Source: Gemmatimonadota bacterium (lineage in GTDB: Bacteria > Gemmatimonadota > Gemmatimonadetes > Longimicrobiales > Gaopeijiaceae). Taken from it: DNA of 64,000 nt. The stretch is taken from contig SLDT01000157.1 of NCBI GenBank assembly GCA_007125125.1, positions 1 through 64,000 of the forward strand. Reading direction: 5' to 3'. The translations under genes were made by a program, and so were the position numbers. Numbering within the stretch: the first letter of the stretch is position 1; each line of letters begins with the position of its first letter. Under the pieces are notes generated by a model, which was given only the letters and a program-made list of their open reading frames with translations, made no database searches and was not told where the DNA came from. This document shows positions 25,023 to 33,239 of this stretch, piece by piece.

Positions 25023-27218
25023 ATGCGCTCCCCCTTCCTCCTGCCCGGCTTCGTCGGCCTCATGCTCCTGGCGGGAGGAGCGCTCCAGTGGTTCCCCGAT
25101 CCGGCCTCTCCCTGGCGCTGGCTCCCCTTCGGCCTCGCCTACCTCGTCGGCGGAGGCCCCATCGCGCGTGACACCTGGGCCGCCCTCCGCGAGCGCCGCC
25201 TCTCGATCGACTTCCTCATGGGGGCCGCGGCCCTCGGCGCGGCCGTCGTCGGCGAGCCCTTCGAGGGCGTCGTCCTCATCTTCCTCTTCAGCCTCTCCAA
25301 CGCCCTCGAGGCCATCGCGCTCGGCCGGACCCGCCGCGAGGTCGAGGCGCTCATGGACCTCCGCCCCGACGAAGCCACCCTACTCGCCCCCGACGGCAGC
25401 GACGGACGAAGGGTCCCCGTCGAATCCCTCTCCCCGGGCGACCGCGTCCGCGTCCGGCCGGGCGAGCGCGTCCCCGCCGACGGCCGCGTCCTCGACGGCA
25501 CCGGCGAACTCGACCAGTCGGCCATCACCGGCGAGGCCGTCCCCGTCCGCCGCGGCCCCGGCGACGAGGTCTTCGCCGCCACCATCCTCTCCGGGGGCGC
25601 GCTCGTCGTCGAAGTCACCCGCCCCGCGCACGAGACCCTCCTCGCCCGCATCATCCAGCTCGTGGAGGAAGCCCGCGCGAACCGGGCCCCCGCCCAGCAC
25701 TTCATCGACCGCTTCGCGCACCCTTATACCCTCGGCGTCGTCGGCGCGACCCTCCTCATGGCCACCATCCCCGTCCTTCTCGGCACCCCATGGGAGGAAG
25801 CCTTCTACCGCTCGATGACCCTCCTCGTCGTGGCCAGCCCCTGCGCCCTGATCATCTCCACTCCGGCCGCGATCCTCTCCGGCATCGCGAACGGGGCGCG
25901 CCACGGGATCCTCTTCAAGGGCGGAGCCTACCTCGACCGCGCAGGGACGATCGACACCCTCGCCTTCGACAAGACCGGCACTCTCACCATCGGCCATCCC
26001 GTCCTCCTCGACTTCGTCACGCGAGAGGAGCTGGGGCGCGAGGAGCTGGGGCGCGAAGAGCTCGGACGCGCGGGGCCGGGGCGCGAGGGGCTCGGCCGAG
26101 GTCAGGGCGGCCACGAGGAACTCGGGCGGGGTCAGGGCGGCCCAGGTGCGCCGGTGGGCGAGGAGGTCGGAAGCGCGGGGCGGGGTGCCGGGGCAGGCAC
26201 GCGGGACGAGCTCGGGCCGGGGGCGGTCGCGCGCGCCAAAGGACGAGACGGGGAGCTGTCACGGGGCGGGCCCGGCGGCGACGCGGCCGGCGGGGAGGGG
26301 AGGGGCCGGGTGCCTTCCTCCCGAAGCGGGGACGATGCGGCGGGGCGCGAGGCCCGGATGCTGCGGCTCGCGGCCTCGCTCGAGCGGAACTCCGAGCACC
26401 ACCTCGCGCGCGCGATCCTCGCGGCGGCAGAAGAGCGCGGACTGGCCCCGCTCCCCGTCGAGGGGTTCGAGGCGATCCCGGGCGAGGGCGTTCGAGGGCG
26501 CGTCGAGGGGGTCACGGCCTGGGTCGGCAACGAGACGCTCGCGGAGCGGGCAGGGGTGCGCCCCGGCGCCGCGCTCCGAGGCTGGCTCGCCGAGGAGACC
26601 TCGCGGGGCCGCTCCGTGGTCTTCGTGGGTGCGGACGGGACGATCCTCGGTGCCCTCGCCTTCGGCGACCAGCTCAAGCCGAACGCGGAGGCCGCGATCC
26701 GGCACCTGAAGGACGAAGGGGTGCGGTGGATCACCGTCCTCTCCGGCGACCACCCCGATGCCGTGCGCGCGGTCGCGGCGACCCTAGGGGTCGACGAGGT
26801 GAAGGCCGGGCTCCTCCCGCACGAGAAGGTCGAGGCCGTGCGCGCCCTCGCCGGACGCTCCCGCGGCGTCGCCATGGTCGGCGACGGGGTGAACGACGCC
26901 CCCGCGATGGCCGCCTCCGACCTCGGGATCGCGATGGGCGCGGCGGGCACGGATGTGGCGATCGAGACGGCGGATGTCGTCCTCATGGGCGATGACGTCT
27001 CGCGCGTCGACTACGTGATCCACCTCGGGAAGCGCGCCCGCCGGGTGGTGCGCCAGAACGTCTGGTTCTCGGTCGGGTGGATGGCCTTCCTCGTCCTCGT
27101 CACCGTGACGGTCGGGATGCCCCTGAGCCTCGCCGTTGTCGCGCACGAGGGGAGCACCCTCCTCGTCGCGCTGAACGGGCTCCGCCTCCTCGGGGGCCGA
27201 CCGCACCCGCCGACATGA
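25023..27218 (+). CDS. P1B-4 type heavy-metal P-type ATPase with a low-complexity insertion
   Basis: The 731-residue protein has the actuator motif TGEAVP, SPC in the sixth membrane helix, DKTGTLT with the phosphorylated Asp near residue 316, GDGVNDAP, and HEGST in the last helices. SPC with HEG(S/G)T and no N-terminal metal-binding domain identify the P1B-4 (CoaT/CtpD/PfeT) group, which exports Co, Fe or related ions. Between residues about 335 and 440 there is a low-complexity insert that begins as a 5-residue EELGR tandem repeat and continues Gly/Arg-rich; it is not part of the family fold. The nucleotide-binding His-Pro motif reads SEHHLA rather than SEHPLA. The next gene overlaps or follows at once. 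Confidence 0.9.
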   Translation: MRSPFLLPGFVGLMLLAGGALQWFPDPASPWRWLPFGLAYLVGGGPIARDTWAALRERRLSIDFLMGAAALGAAVVGEPFEGVVLIFLFSLSNALEAIALGRTRREVEALMDLRPDEATLLAPDGSDGRRVPVESLSPGDRVRVRPGERVPADGRVLDGTGELDQSAITGEAVPVRRGPGDEVFAATILSGGALVVEVTRPAHETLLARIIQLVEEARANRAPAQHFIDRFAHPYTLGVVGATLLMATIPVLLGTPWEEAFYRSMTLLVVASPCALIISTPAAILSGIANGARHGILFKGGAYLDRAGTIDTLAFDKTGTLTIGHPVLLDFVTREELGREELGREELGRAGPGREGLGRGQGGHEELGRGQGGPGAPVGEEVGSAGRGAGAGTRDELGPGAVARAKGRDGELSRGGPGGDAAGGEGRGRVPSSRSGDDAAGREARMLRLAASLERNSEHHLARAILAAAEERGLAPLPVEGFEAIPGEGVRGRVEGVTAWVGNETLAERAGVRPGAALRGWLAEETSRGRSVVFVGADGTILGALAFGDQLKPNAEAAIRHLKDEGVRWITVLSGDHPDAVRAVAATLGVDEVKAGLLPHEKVEAVRALAGRSRGVAMVGDGVNDAPAMAASDLGIAMGAAGTDVAIETADVVLMGDDVSRVDYVIHLGKRARRVVRQNVWFSVGWMAFLVLVTVTVGMPLSLAVVAHEGSTLLVALNGLRLLGGRPHPPT
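26025..26340 (+). repeat. In-frame low-complexity insertion with 15-bp tandem repeats
   Basis: A 15-base unit (GAGGAGCTGGGGCGC) repeats three to four times from about 26026 and then degenerates into Gly/Arg-rich codons up to 26340. It lies between the phosphorylation site and the nucleotide-binding domain of the ATPase. The motif GGTGCCTTCCTCCCG (26309-26323) inside it is also found in spacers and gene ends elsewhere in the window. Confidence 0.75.
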
Positions 27219-27265
27219 CACTGCGCCCCGCGGGTTACCGATCCCATGCGCCCTCCGCCCTCACG

Positions 27266-27553
27266 ATGAACCCGACCCTCCGGCTCCTTCGGCACCCCCC
27301 TTTCCGCAACGCGTACATCGTGCGCGGGATCGCGGTGTGGGCGGGCTTCCGGCTCGTCGCGCTCTTCTTCCAGATCCCGCACCCGAACCCGGTCGAGAAG
27401 GCGCTCATCCTTGCGGTCACCGGCGCCGCGGTCTTCCTCGATGCGCGCCGCCGGGGCGAAGACCTCTTCCTCGGCAACCTCGGGATCCCGGGCCGCGCGA
27501 TCGTCGCCTGCGCCCTTGCGATCCCCCTCGTCCTCGAGCTCCTGGTCCTGTGA
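27266..27553 (+). CDS. Small membrane protein in the metal-ATPase operon
   Basis: The 95-residue product (from ATG 27266; an ATG at 27215 that overlaps the ATPase stop as ATGA would give 112 residues) has two to three hydrophobic segments: AYIVRGIAVWAGFRLVALFF, ALILAVTGAAVFL and IVACALAIPLVLELLVL. No family is recognised. Its tight fit between the ATPase and the ABC gene suggests it is the membrane partner of that ABC ATPase. Confidence 0.62.
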   Translation: MNPTLRLLRHPPFRNAYIVRGIAVWAGFRLVALFFQIPHPNPVEKALILAVTGAAVFLDARRRGEDLFLGNLGIPGRAIVACALAIPLVLELLVL

Positions 27554-28506
27554 GGAAGACACCCGGCGACCAGCCGCCCGAGAGGGAGCCCGCCGCCCCC
27601 GGGCTTCCGGCCACGCGGCCAACGTCGCCCGGGCCCGCTGCTCCTCTGCGGGAGGGCGACTCCGGGGCCGCCGCTTCTCCGCGTCAGCCCCGTCCCGCGC
27701 CGAAGTCAGCCGGCTCGCGGCCCGCGGGAGGGGCGCCCCTTCTCGAGGTCGATTCCGTGGGGAAGAGCTTCGGGCGCAAGACCGTTCTCAAGGCGGCCTC
27801 CTTCCACGCGGTGCCGGGGCGCGTGACTGCACTCATGGGGCGCAATGGCGCGGGGAAGACGACGCTCTTCCGGATCGCGGTGGGGCGGGTGCGCCCCGAG
27901 CAGGGCCGGGTCTCGTTCCGGGGTCGCGCGCTCGCGCGCCCGACCCTGGCGGCCCTCGCGCGGGAGGGGCTTCTCTACGCCTCGCAGGAGACGGCGCTGA
28001 CCCGCTTCTTCACGGTGGGCGACCACCTGGAGGCGATGGCGCGGGCCTTCGGCGGTGCGGAGCGGGTGGAGGAGACGGTGGAGCTGATGCGCCTCGGGCC
28101 CTTCCTCACGCGGCGACCGGGGCGGATCTCGGAAGGGGAGCGGCAGCGGACGGTGCTGGCGCTGGCGCTCGTCCGGACTCCGGCGTGCGTGCTCCTCGAC
28201 GAGCCCTTCGCGGGGACCGCGCCGCGCGACCGGCCCCTGGTCGCGGAGGCGATCGGGCGGCTGCGGGAGGGCGGGGCGGCGATCGCGATCTCGGGCCACG
28301 ATGTCGACGACATCTTCGGGGTGAGCGACGAGATCATCTGGGTGACGGCGGGAACATCGCACTGGATCGGGGCGCCGGCGGAGGCCCTGACCCACGACCA
28401 GTTCCGGCGCGAGTACCTCGGGCCCGGCCGCGGGCGCAGTCCCAGCTCCGGCCTCGGCTCCAGCTCCAGCTCCAGCTCCGGGCGAGCGGGGGCGGGGGGC
28501 ACGTAA
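27550..28506 (+). CDS. ABC transporter ATP-binding protein
   Basis: The GTG at 27550 overlaps the preceding stop (GTGA), giving 318 residues. The first 60 are disordered and Pro/Ala-rich. The ATPase has Walker A GRNGAGKTT, Walker B CVLLDEPF and the switch His in ISGHDVDD. The signature reads ISEGERQR instead of the usual LSGGQ, so it is degenerate at the second and third positions. The C-terminus ends in a Ser/Gly run made by a GCTCCA microsatellite. There is no recognised permease next to it other than the 95-residue membrane protein. Confidence 0.85.
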   Translation: MRKTPGDQPPEREPAAPGLPATRPTSPGPAAPLREGDSGAAASPRQPRPAPKSAGSRPAGGAPLLEVDSVGKSFGRKTVLKAASFHAVPGRVTALMGRNGAGKTTLFRIAVGRVRPEQGRVSFRGRALARPTLAALAREGLLYASQETALTRFFTVGDHLEAMARAFGGAERVEETVELMRLGPFLTRRPGRISEGERQRTVLALALVRTPACVLLDEPFAGTAPRDRPLVAEAIGRLREGGAAIAISGHDVDDIFGVSDEIIWVTAGTSHWIGAPAEALTHDQFRREYLGPGRGRSPSSGLGSSSSSSSGRAGAGGT

Positions 28507-28640
28507 GGGGCGGCTTCCGGACGGGCCAATCCGAACGGTGGTGTCGAGCCCGGGCGAGCGGGGGCGGGGGGCATGCAGGGGGTGGCCCCCGGCTATTCCC
28601 CGCCACTCCGGACCATGGTGTCGGGCCCGGGCGAGCGGGC
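28440..28640 (+). repeat. GCTCCA microsatellite and GC-rich direct repeats between convergent genes
   Basis: GCTCCA is repeated about four times at 28455-28480 in the end of the ABC gene. The segment GGGCGAGCGGGGGCGGGGGGCA occurs at about 28482 and again at about 28553, and a shorter version near 28629. These fill the space between the convergent ABC and ZntA-like genes; no gene or clear terminator is visible there. Confidence 0.65.
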
Positions 28641-28659
28641 CCCGTCGCGCTCTGGCGCC

Positions 28660-30918
28660 TCAGCCAGTAAGGGGCTCAGGGAGGTCTCCTCCCCAGCGGA
28701 GGAGGCGCATGCCGAAGAGGGTGACGACGAGGGTGGCGCCGACATCGGCCATCACGGCCATCCACATGGTCCCGAGTCCGGCGAGGACCAGGAGCATGAA
28801 GACGGCCTTGATCCCAATGGCGAACCAGACGTTGACCTTGACGGTCCACATCGCGGCGCGGGCGAGACGAAGGGTGCGGGGGAGGAGCCGGAGGTCGGCG
28901 CCCATGAGCGTCACATGGGCCGCCTCGCGCGCCTGGTCCGTGCCCCCGAGATCTCCACCGACGGCGATGCCCACGTCGGCCATGGCGAGGGCAGGGGCGT
29001 CGTTGATTCCGTCGCCGACCATGGCGACCGGCCCGTGGCGGGAGCGGAGCTCGTCCATGACCCTGACCTTCTCGGCGGGGAGGAGCTCGGCCCGGACCTC
29101 CTCGATCCCGACGCGCTCCGCGAGGTAGCGGGCGGCGCCCTTCGAGTCTCCCGAGACGAGGAGAGTGGGGAGCTTCAGGTCGTGGAGCTCGGCGATAGCC
29201 TCGGCTGCGGAGGGGCGGGGAACGTCGGCGAGGGTGATCGTGCCGAGGAACCTTCCCCCCATTTCGACGACGACGGGGGTGCGGCCTTCCTGTGCATCGG
29301 CCTCGGCGTGGCTCCGGTGCGGGCCCTCCCGGGGGAGGTAGATGTCGAGGTGTCGGCGGCTCCCGATCGTCACGGGGGTGCCGTCGAGGGTGGCCGAGAT
29401 CCCGCGGCCGGTGAGGGCCCGGTGGTCGGTGGCGACGGGGATGCGATCGTCGTGGAGCCGGGCCCGCGCGGCGAGGGTGACGGCGCGCCCAACGGGGTGT
29501 TCGCTTCGCTCCTCGACGGCGGCGGCGAGGGCGAGGAGTTCGTCGCAGGGTTCGCAGGGCTCGGGCGAGGACTCCGCCTCGGCGCAGGCGACGGAGCGAA
29601 CGCCCACGACGGTGAGGGCGCCCTCGGTGAGGGTTCCGGTCTTGTCGAAGGCTACGGCGCGGACGCGGGCGAGGGCCTCCATGTGGGCTCCGCCCTTGAT
29701 GAGGACACCGGTGCGGGCGGCGTTCGTGATGGCGCTGACGATGCTCGCGGGGACGCTGATGACGAGGGCACAGGGACAGGCGATGACGAGGAGCGCGAGT
29801 CCCCGGTAGAACCACCCGAAGGTGTCGGGGTCGGGGTTCCAGAAGGGCGCGCCGAAGGCGAGGGGCGGGACGGCGGCGACGAGGAGGGCGAGGACCACGA
29901 CGGCCGGGGTGTAGACGCGGGCGAAGCGGTCGATGTAGCGCTGGACGGGTGCGCGCTGGCTCTGGGCTTCGGCCACGAGGCGGAGCATCCGGTGGAGGGT
30001 GGTCTCCGTGACCGGACGGGTGATCTCGATCTCGAGCGCGCCTTCGCCATTGACGGACCCGGCGAGGACGGCGGAGCCCTCGGCCTTCTCGAGGGGGACC
30101 GACTCACCGGTGAGGGCGGCCTGGTCGACGGTGGAGCGGCCTCTTGCCACCTGTCCGTCGCCGGGGATGCGCTCGCCCGGGCGAACGAGGATGAGGTCGC
30201 CCGGCTCGAGCTCCTCGACGGGGACCACCTCTTCGGTGGGTCGGGTTTCGGCGCGGGAGGAGCGACGGATCCGGGTTGCGCGCGCCGGTGCGGTGCTGAC
30301 GAGGCTGCGGATCGCGCCGCGGGCCCTGGCGGATGCGTAGCCCTCCAGGCTCTCGCCGAGCGAGAAGAGGACGACGACCATCCCCGCTTCGACCCAGGCG
30401 CCGATCACTAGGGCGCCGAGGACGGCGATCGTGATGAGGGCCTGGATGTTGACCTCGCGGTTGATCCGGAGCCCGCGCCAGGCGGCGCGCACGACGGGGC
30501 CTCCCGCGAGCAGGAGGGCGAGGAGCGCGGGGAACTCGATCCAGTGTGCGTCCCAGTGGAGGATCTCGTGGAAGACGAGCCCGGGAAGGAGGAGGACCGC
30601 CCCGGCGAGGGCGGGCCAGCTTTCGCGCCGCCGGAGAAGGTAGCGGGGAAGAGAGGTAGGCTCTTCGGCGGGGTCGGGTGTGGGCGGCGGGGTGGTTCCG
30701 AGGGGCCGCGCCCCGAAGCCCAGAGCCTCGACTCGCCGGACGATCTCGGCGGGGTCGGCCTCGCCCTCGACCTGGAGGCGCGCCGAGGTGAAGTCGAGCG
30801 AGCAGGTCGACACGCCCGCCAGGGTCGAGACGCCCTTCTCGACGGAGCGGGCACAGGAGGCGCAGTCGAGGCCGGAGACCTCGAAGGCCTGGGCAGCGGG
30901 AGGTTTCGCGGTATTCAC
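28660..30918 (-). CDS. zntA: ZntA-like P1B-2 Zn/Cd/Pb-exporting ATPase
   Basis: The 752-residue protein begins with a heavy-metal-associated domain (GLDCASCARS, Cys at about 19 and 22). It then has the TGESVP actuator motif, CPC in the sixth helix, DKTGTLT, the SEHPVG nucleotide motif and GDGINDAP. The last helices contain ADVGATLVVTLFGMRLL, whose Asp is the ligand of ZntA-type pumps. It exports Zn, Cd or Pb from the cytoplasm. It is convergent with the P1B-4 operon. No MerR- or ArsR-type regulator is in the window and the upstream spacer has no clear ZntR-type operator. Confidence 0.92.
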   Translation of the reverse strand: MNTAKPPAAQAFEVSGLDCASCARSVEKGVSTLAGVSTCSLDFTSARLQVEGEADPAEIVRRVEALGFGARPLGTTPPPTPDPAEEPTSLPRYLLRRRESWPALAGAVLLLPGLVFHEILHWDAHWIEFPALLALLLAGGPVVRAAWRGLRINREVNIQALITIAVLGALVIGAWVEAGMVVVLFSLGESLEGYASARARGAIRSLVSTAPARATRIRRSSRAETRPTEEVVPVEELEPGDLILVRPGERIPGDGQVARGRSTVDQAALTGESVPLEKAEGSAVLAGSVNGEGALEIEITRPVTETTLHRMLRLVAEAQSQRAPVQRYIDRFARVYTPAVVVLALLVAAVPPLAFGAPFWNPDPDTFGWFYRGLALLVIACPCALVISVPASIVSAITNAARTGVLIKGGAHMEALARVRAVAFDKTGTLTEGALTVVGVRSVACAEAESSPEPCEPCDELLALAAAVEERSEHPVGRAVTLAARARLHDDRIPVATDHRALTGRGISATLDGTPVTIGSRRHLDIYLPREGPHRSHAEADAQEGRTPVVVEMGGRFLGTITLADVPRPSAAEAIAELHDLKLPTLLVSGDSKGAARYLAERVGIEEVRAELLPAEKVRVMDELRSRHGPVAMVGDGINDAPALAMADVGIAVGGDLGGTDQAREAAHVTLMGADLRLLPRTLRLARAAMWTVKVNVWFAIGIKAVFMLLVLAGLGTMWMAVMADVGATLVVTLFGMRLLRWGGDLPEPLTG

Positions 30919-31121
30919 TTGGTCTGACGTCGAGGAGGCGAGGCTCGGCGGCCCGGGGGGATCGGCTGTGTCCAGGAATCAGCCCCCGGCGCTGAACCCA
31001 CGCCGGACGCTGCGACGCACCTTACACCCGCCACCCGGTGTTGCTCCAGGCGCGCGGGGAGGTCCGACGTTGGGTGCGCATTGAGTGCGCTCGGAGTGCA
31101 GGGTGAGTGCGCGTCGCATGC

Positions 31122-31175
31122 GCGTCCGCTCCGAAGCGTGCGTCCGCTCCAAGACGCGCGTCCGCTGCGAAGTGC
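31122..31175 (+). repeat. 18-bp tandem repeats (GCGTCCGCTCCGAAG) left of element E
   Basis: Units start at 31122, 31140 and 31158 with exact 18-base spacing and few differences. More degenerate GTGCGC-containing copies extend left to about 31072. The array ends about 50 bases before element E. Confidence 0.72.
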
Positions 31176-31223
31176 GCGCGCGCCCAGTCCGCGGATGAGG
31201 CGAGCCAATTCTGCGCGCCCCCG

Positions 31224-31402
31224 GCAGAGAACTCCCCGAACTCTGCAGAAACGCGTGGCGCCAGGGGAGAAGCTCTCCGCAGTCGCCAGGAACTCCCCGT
31301 CCAACGGTATTCTGCGTGTGGAGCGGGGAGAACTCTGCGCCTGGGGGACCACAAGTCCCCGCAGCCAACCCGTGGCTCGACTCCTTTCGGACTACTTCCC
31401 CG
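31224..31402. repeat. 62-bp-phased palindromic element, copy E
   Basis: The left arm GCAGAGAACTCCCC ends at 31237. Blocks 31264-31298 (35 bp, GGGGAGAAG...AACTCCCC) and 31325-31360 (36 bp, GGGGAGAAC...AAGTCCCC) follow after linkers of 26 bases each; a diverged right arm (GGACTACTTCCCC) begins at 31389, 152 bases from the inner edge of the left arm. Copies of the CCCC box end at 31237, 31298 and 31360, a period of 61-62. The element lies in the divergent spacer 30919-31529 between the two transport genes, where no gene is supported. Confidence 0.72.
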
Positions 31403-31529
31403 CGGGGCGCGGTCGTTGCGGTGGGCGGGGCGTCCCGGTACCTTCGCCTGATTGTCCGGGAGGCGGGGGGCTTCGGCCGGCCCCGCTTCCACCCTTCTGG
31501 TGTCGGAACAGTGGAGCGAACTGCGACCT

Positions 31530-33008
31530 ATGGCCCAGCAACCGAGGGAAGAGTGGGGAAGCCGACTCGCGATCGTGATCGCGGCGGTGTCGATGGCGGT
31601 GGGAACCGGCAACATCTGGCGATTCCCGCGGGTGGCGGCGGAATGGGGCGGGGGGACCTTCCTCTTTGCCGTCACCGTCGGGCTCTTCATCTGGGCCATC
31701 CCGCTCCTCATGTCCGAGTTCTTCATGGGGTCGAAGAGCCGGCTCGGGAACATCGGGGCCTTCCGGGATTTCATGGGTCCGCGGAACTCGTGGGCGGGCG
31801 CCTTCATGGCCTGCGTCACGATCGGGATCATGTTCTACTACGCGGTCGTCGCGGGGTGGTGCATCCGCTATTTCGTCGTGTCGTCGACGGGGGCGATCGG
31901 TCCCGGGATCAATGGCCAGGAGTACTGGGACGCCTTCATCGGTGACCCGCGCCAGACGATCCTCTTCCATGCGATCGCGGTCCTCTTCTCGGCCTGGGTC
32001 GTCTTCCGCGGGATCAAGGGGGGACTCGAGCGGGTGCTCAAGATCTTCCTGCCAGCGCTCCTCTTCATTCTGCTCGTGCTGGCGGTGCGCGCGGTGACCC
32101 TCCCCGGGGCGGGCGAGGGGCTCCGCTTCCTCTTCATCCCGGACTGGCCCGCGCTGCTCAGCGGCCGGATCTGGCTCGAGGCCTTCACGCAGGTCGCCTG
32201 GTCGACGGGCGCCGGGTGGGGGCTCATGATGGTCTACGCGGTCTACGCGCGCGAGAAGGAAGACATCGCGGTGAACTCCGGGGTCATCGCCTTCTCCGAC
32301 GTGCTCGTCGGGTTCTTCGCCGCGGCGCTCATCCTCGGGACCCTCTTCGCGGTCGCGCCCACCCCGGACTTCGCCGAGGAGGCGCTCGGGGCGGGCAATG
32401 TCGGCCTCACCTTCATCTACGTGGTCGACCTCCTCGCGACGATGCCGGGGTCGACGATCATCGCGCCCCTCTTCTTCCTCGCCCTCGCCCTTGCGGGGAT
32501 CTCCTCGCTCATCGCGATGTTCGAGCTGGGAACGACGAACCTCATGGACTTCGGGGTCGATCGGCGCCGGGCCGCGCTCATCGTCGGGATCGCCGCCTTC
32601 GTCTTCGGGATCCCCTCGGCGGTCTCGATCACCTTCCTCGACAACCAGGACTGGGTCTGGGGGGTCGGGCTCCTCATCAGCGGACTCCTCACCGCGATCG
32701 CGATCATGCGCTACGGGACGGAGCGGGCCCGTGCCGAGATCAACGCGACGAGCGACGTGCATGTGGGACGCTGGTGGTCGTACGCGATCTACGCGATCCC
32801 GGTCGTCTTCGCCGTGATCTTCGGGTGGTGGGTCTTCCAGTCCGTCACCTGGCATCCGGACGACTGGTGGAACCCCTTCGAGACCTTCAGCACGGGGACG
32901 ATGGTGGTCCAGTGGGTGATCCTCTTCGTCTTCGTCTACGCGCTGAACAACTTCTTCACCCGGCGGGTGAAGGCGGGCCCGATGACGCGCACCGGAGGTG
33001 ACGCGTGA
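31530..33008 (+). CDS. Sodium-dependent NSS-family transporter (MetP-like)
   Basis: The 492-residue protein starts at the ATG at 31530 (MAQQPREEWGSRLAIVIAAV). It has twelve predicted membrane helices and the NSS motif VGTGNIWRFPR in the first helix, with the Na and substrate site residues. Members import amino acids with sodium. A 58-residue membrane partner follows, as in the MetP-MetS methionine/alanine importer, which supports that substrate class; the match is inference. The frame upstream to 31452 lacks similarity. Confidence 0.9.
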   Translation: MAQQPREEWGSRLAIVIAAVSMAVGTGNIWRFPRVAAEWGGGTFLFAVTVGLFIWAIPLLMSEFFMGSKSRLGNIGAFRDFMGPRNSWAGAFMACVTIGIMFYYAVVAGWCIRYFVVSSTGAIGPGINGQEYWDAFIGDPRQTILFHAIAVLFSAWVVFRGIKGGLERVLKIFLPALLFILLVLAVRAVTLPGAGEGLRFLFIPDWPALLSGRIWLEAFTQVAWSTGAGWGLMMVYAVYAREKEDIAVNSGVIAFSDVLVGFFAAALILGTLFAVAPTPDFAEEALGAGNVGLTFIYVVDLLATMPGSTIIAPLFFLALALAGISSLIAMFELGTTNLMDFGVDRRRAALIVGIAAFVFGIPSAVSITFLDNQDWVWGVGLLISGLLTAIAIMRYGTERARAEINATSDVHVGRWWSYAIYAIPVVFAVIFGWWVFQSVTWHPDDWWNPFETFSTGTMVVQWVILFVFVYALNNFFTRRVKAGPMTRTGGDA

Positions 33009-33062
33009 GCCGGGGCCGAGCGACCGTGAGCATGAACCTGCACCTGCCGAAGGGAGGCTGAG

Positions 33063-33239
33063 ATGGATGTCGAACTGATCTTCTGGATCCTCGTCTTCGT
33101 GGGGGGCTACTCGGCGATCCTGGCGTGGCTCCTCATGCGGATGCTGCGCAGCGGCGGGGGTTCCCCGCATGGCGGGGGCGGTCCCCCGGGTGATGGCGGC
33201 CATGGCGGCGGGGGGAGCGGAGGTGCCGGCGGTCCGTGA
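33063..33239 (+). CDS. MetS-like small subunit of the NSS transporter
   Basis: This 58-residue gene has a strong ribosome site (GAAGGGAGG) 7 bases before its ATG. It encodes one membrane helix (LIFWILVFVGGYSAILAWLL), a basic stop (RMLRS) and a Gly/His-rich tail. Size, topology and position after an NSS transporter match the MetS/MaAIMP small-subunit family. The stop overlaps the GTG of the next gene (GTGA at 33236-33239). Confidence 0.72.
   Translation: MDVELIFWILVFVGGYSAILAWLLMRMLRSGGGSPHGGGGPPGDGGHGGGGSGGAGGP

Noticed and set aside
28573-30411. 612-codon open frame opposite the ZntA-like gene
   Set aside because: It is the shadow of the ATPase; its residues are the usual Gly/Glu/Asp-rich pattern of antisense GC-rich coding DNA.
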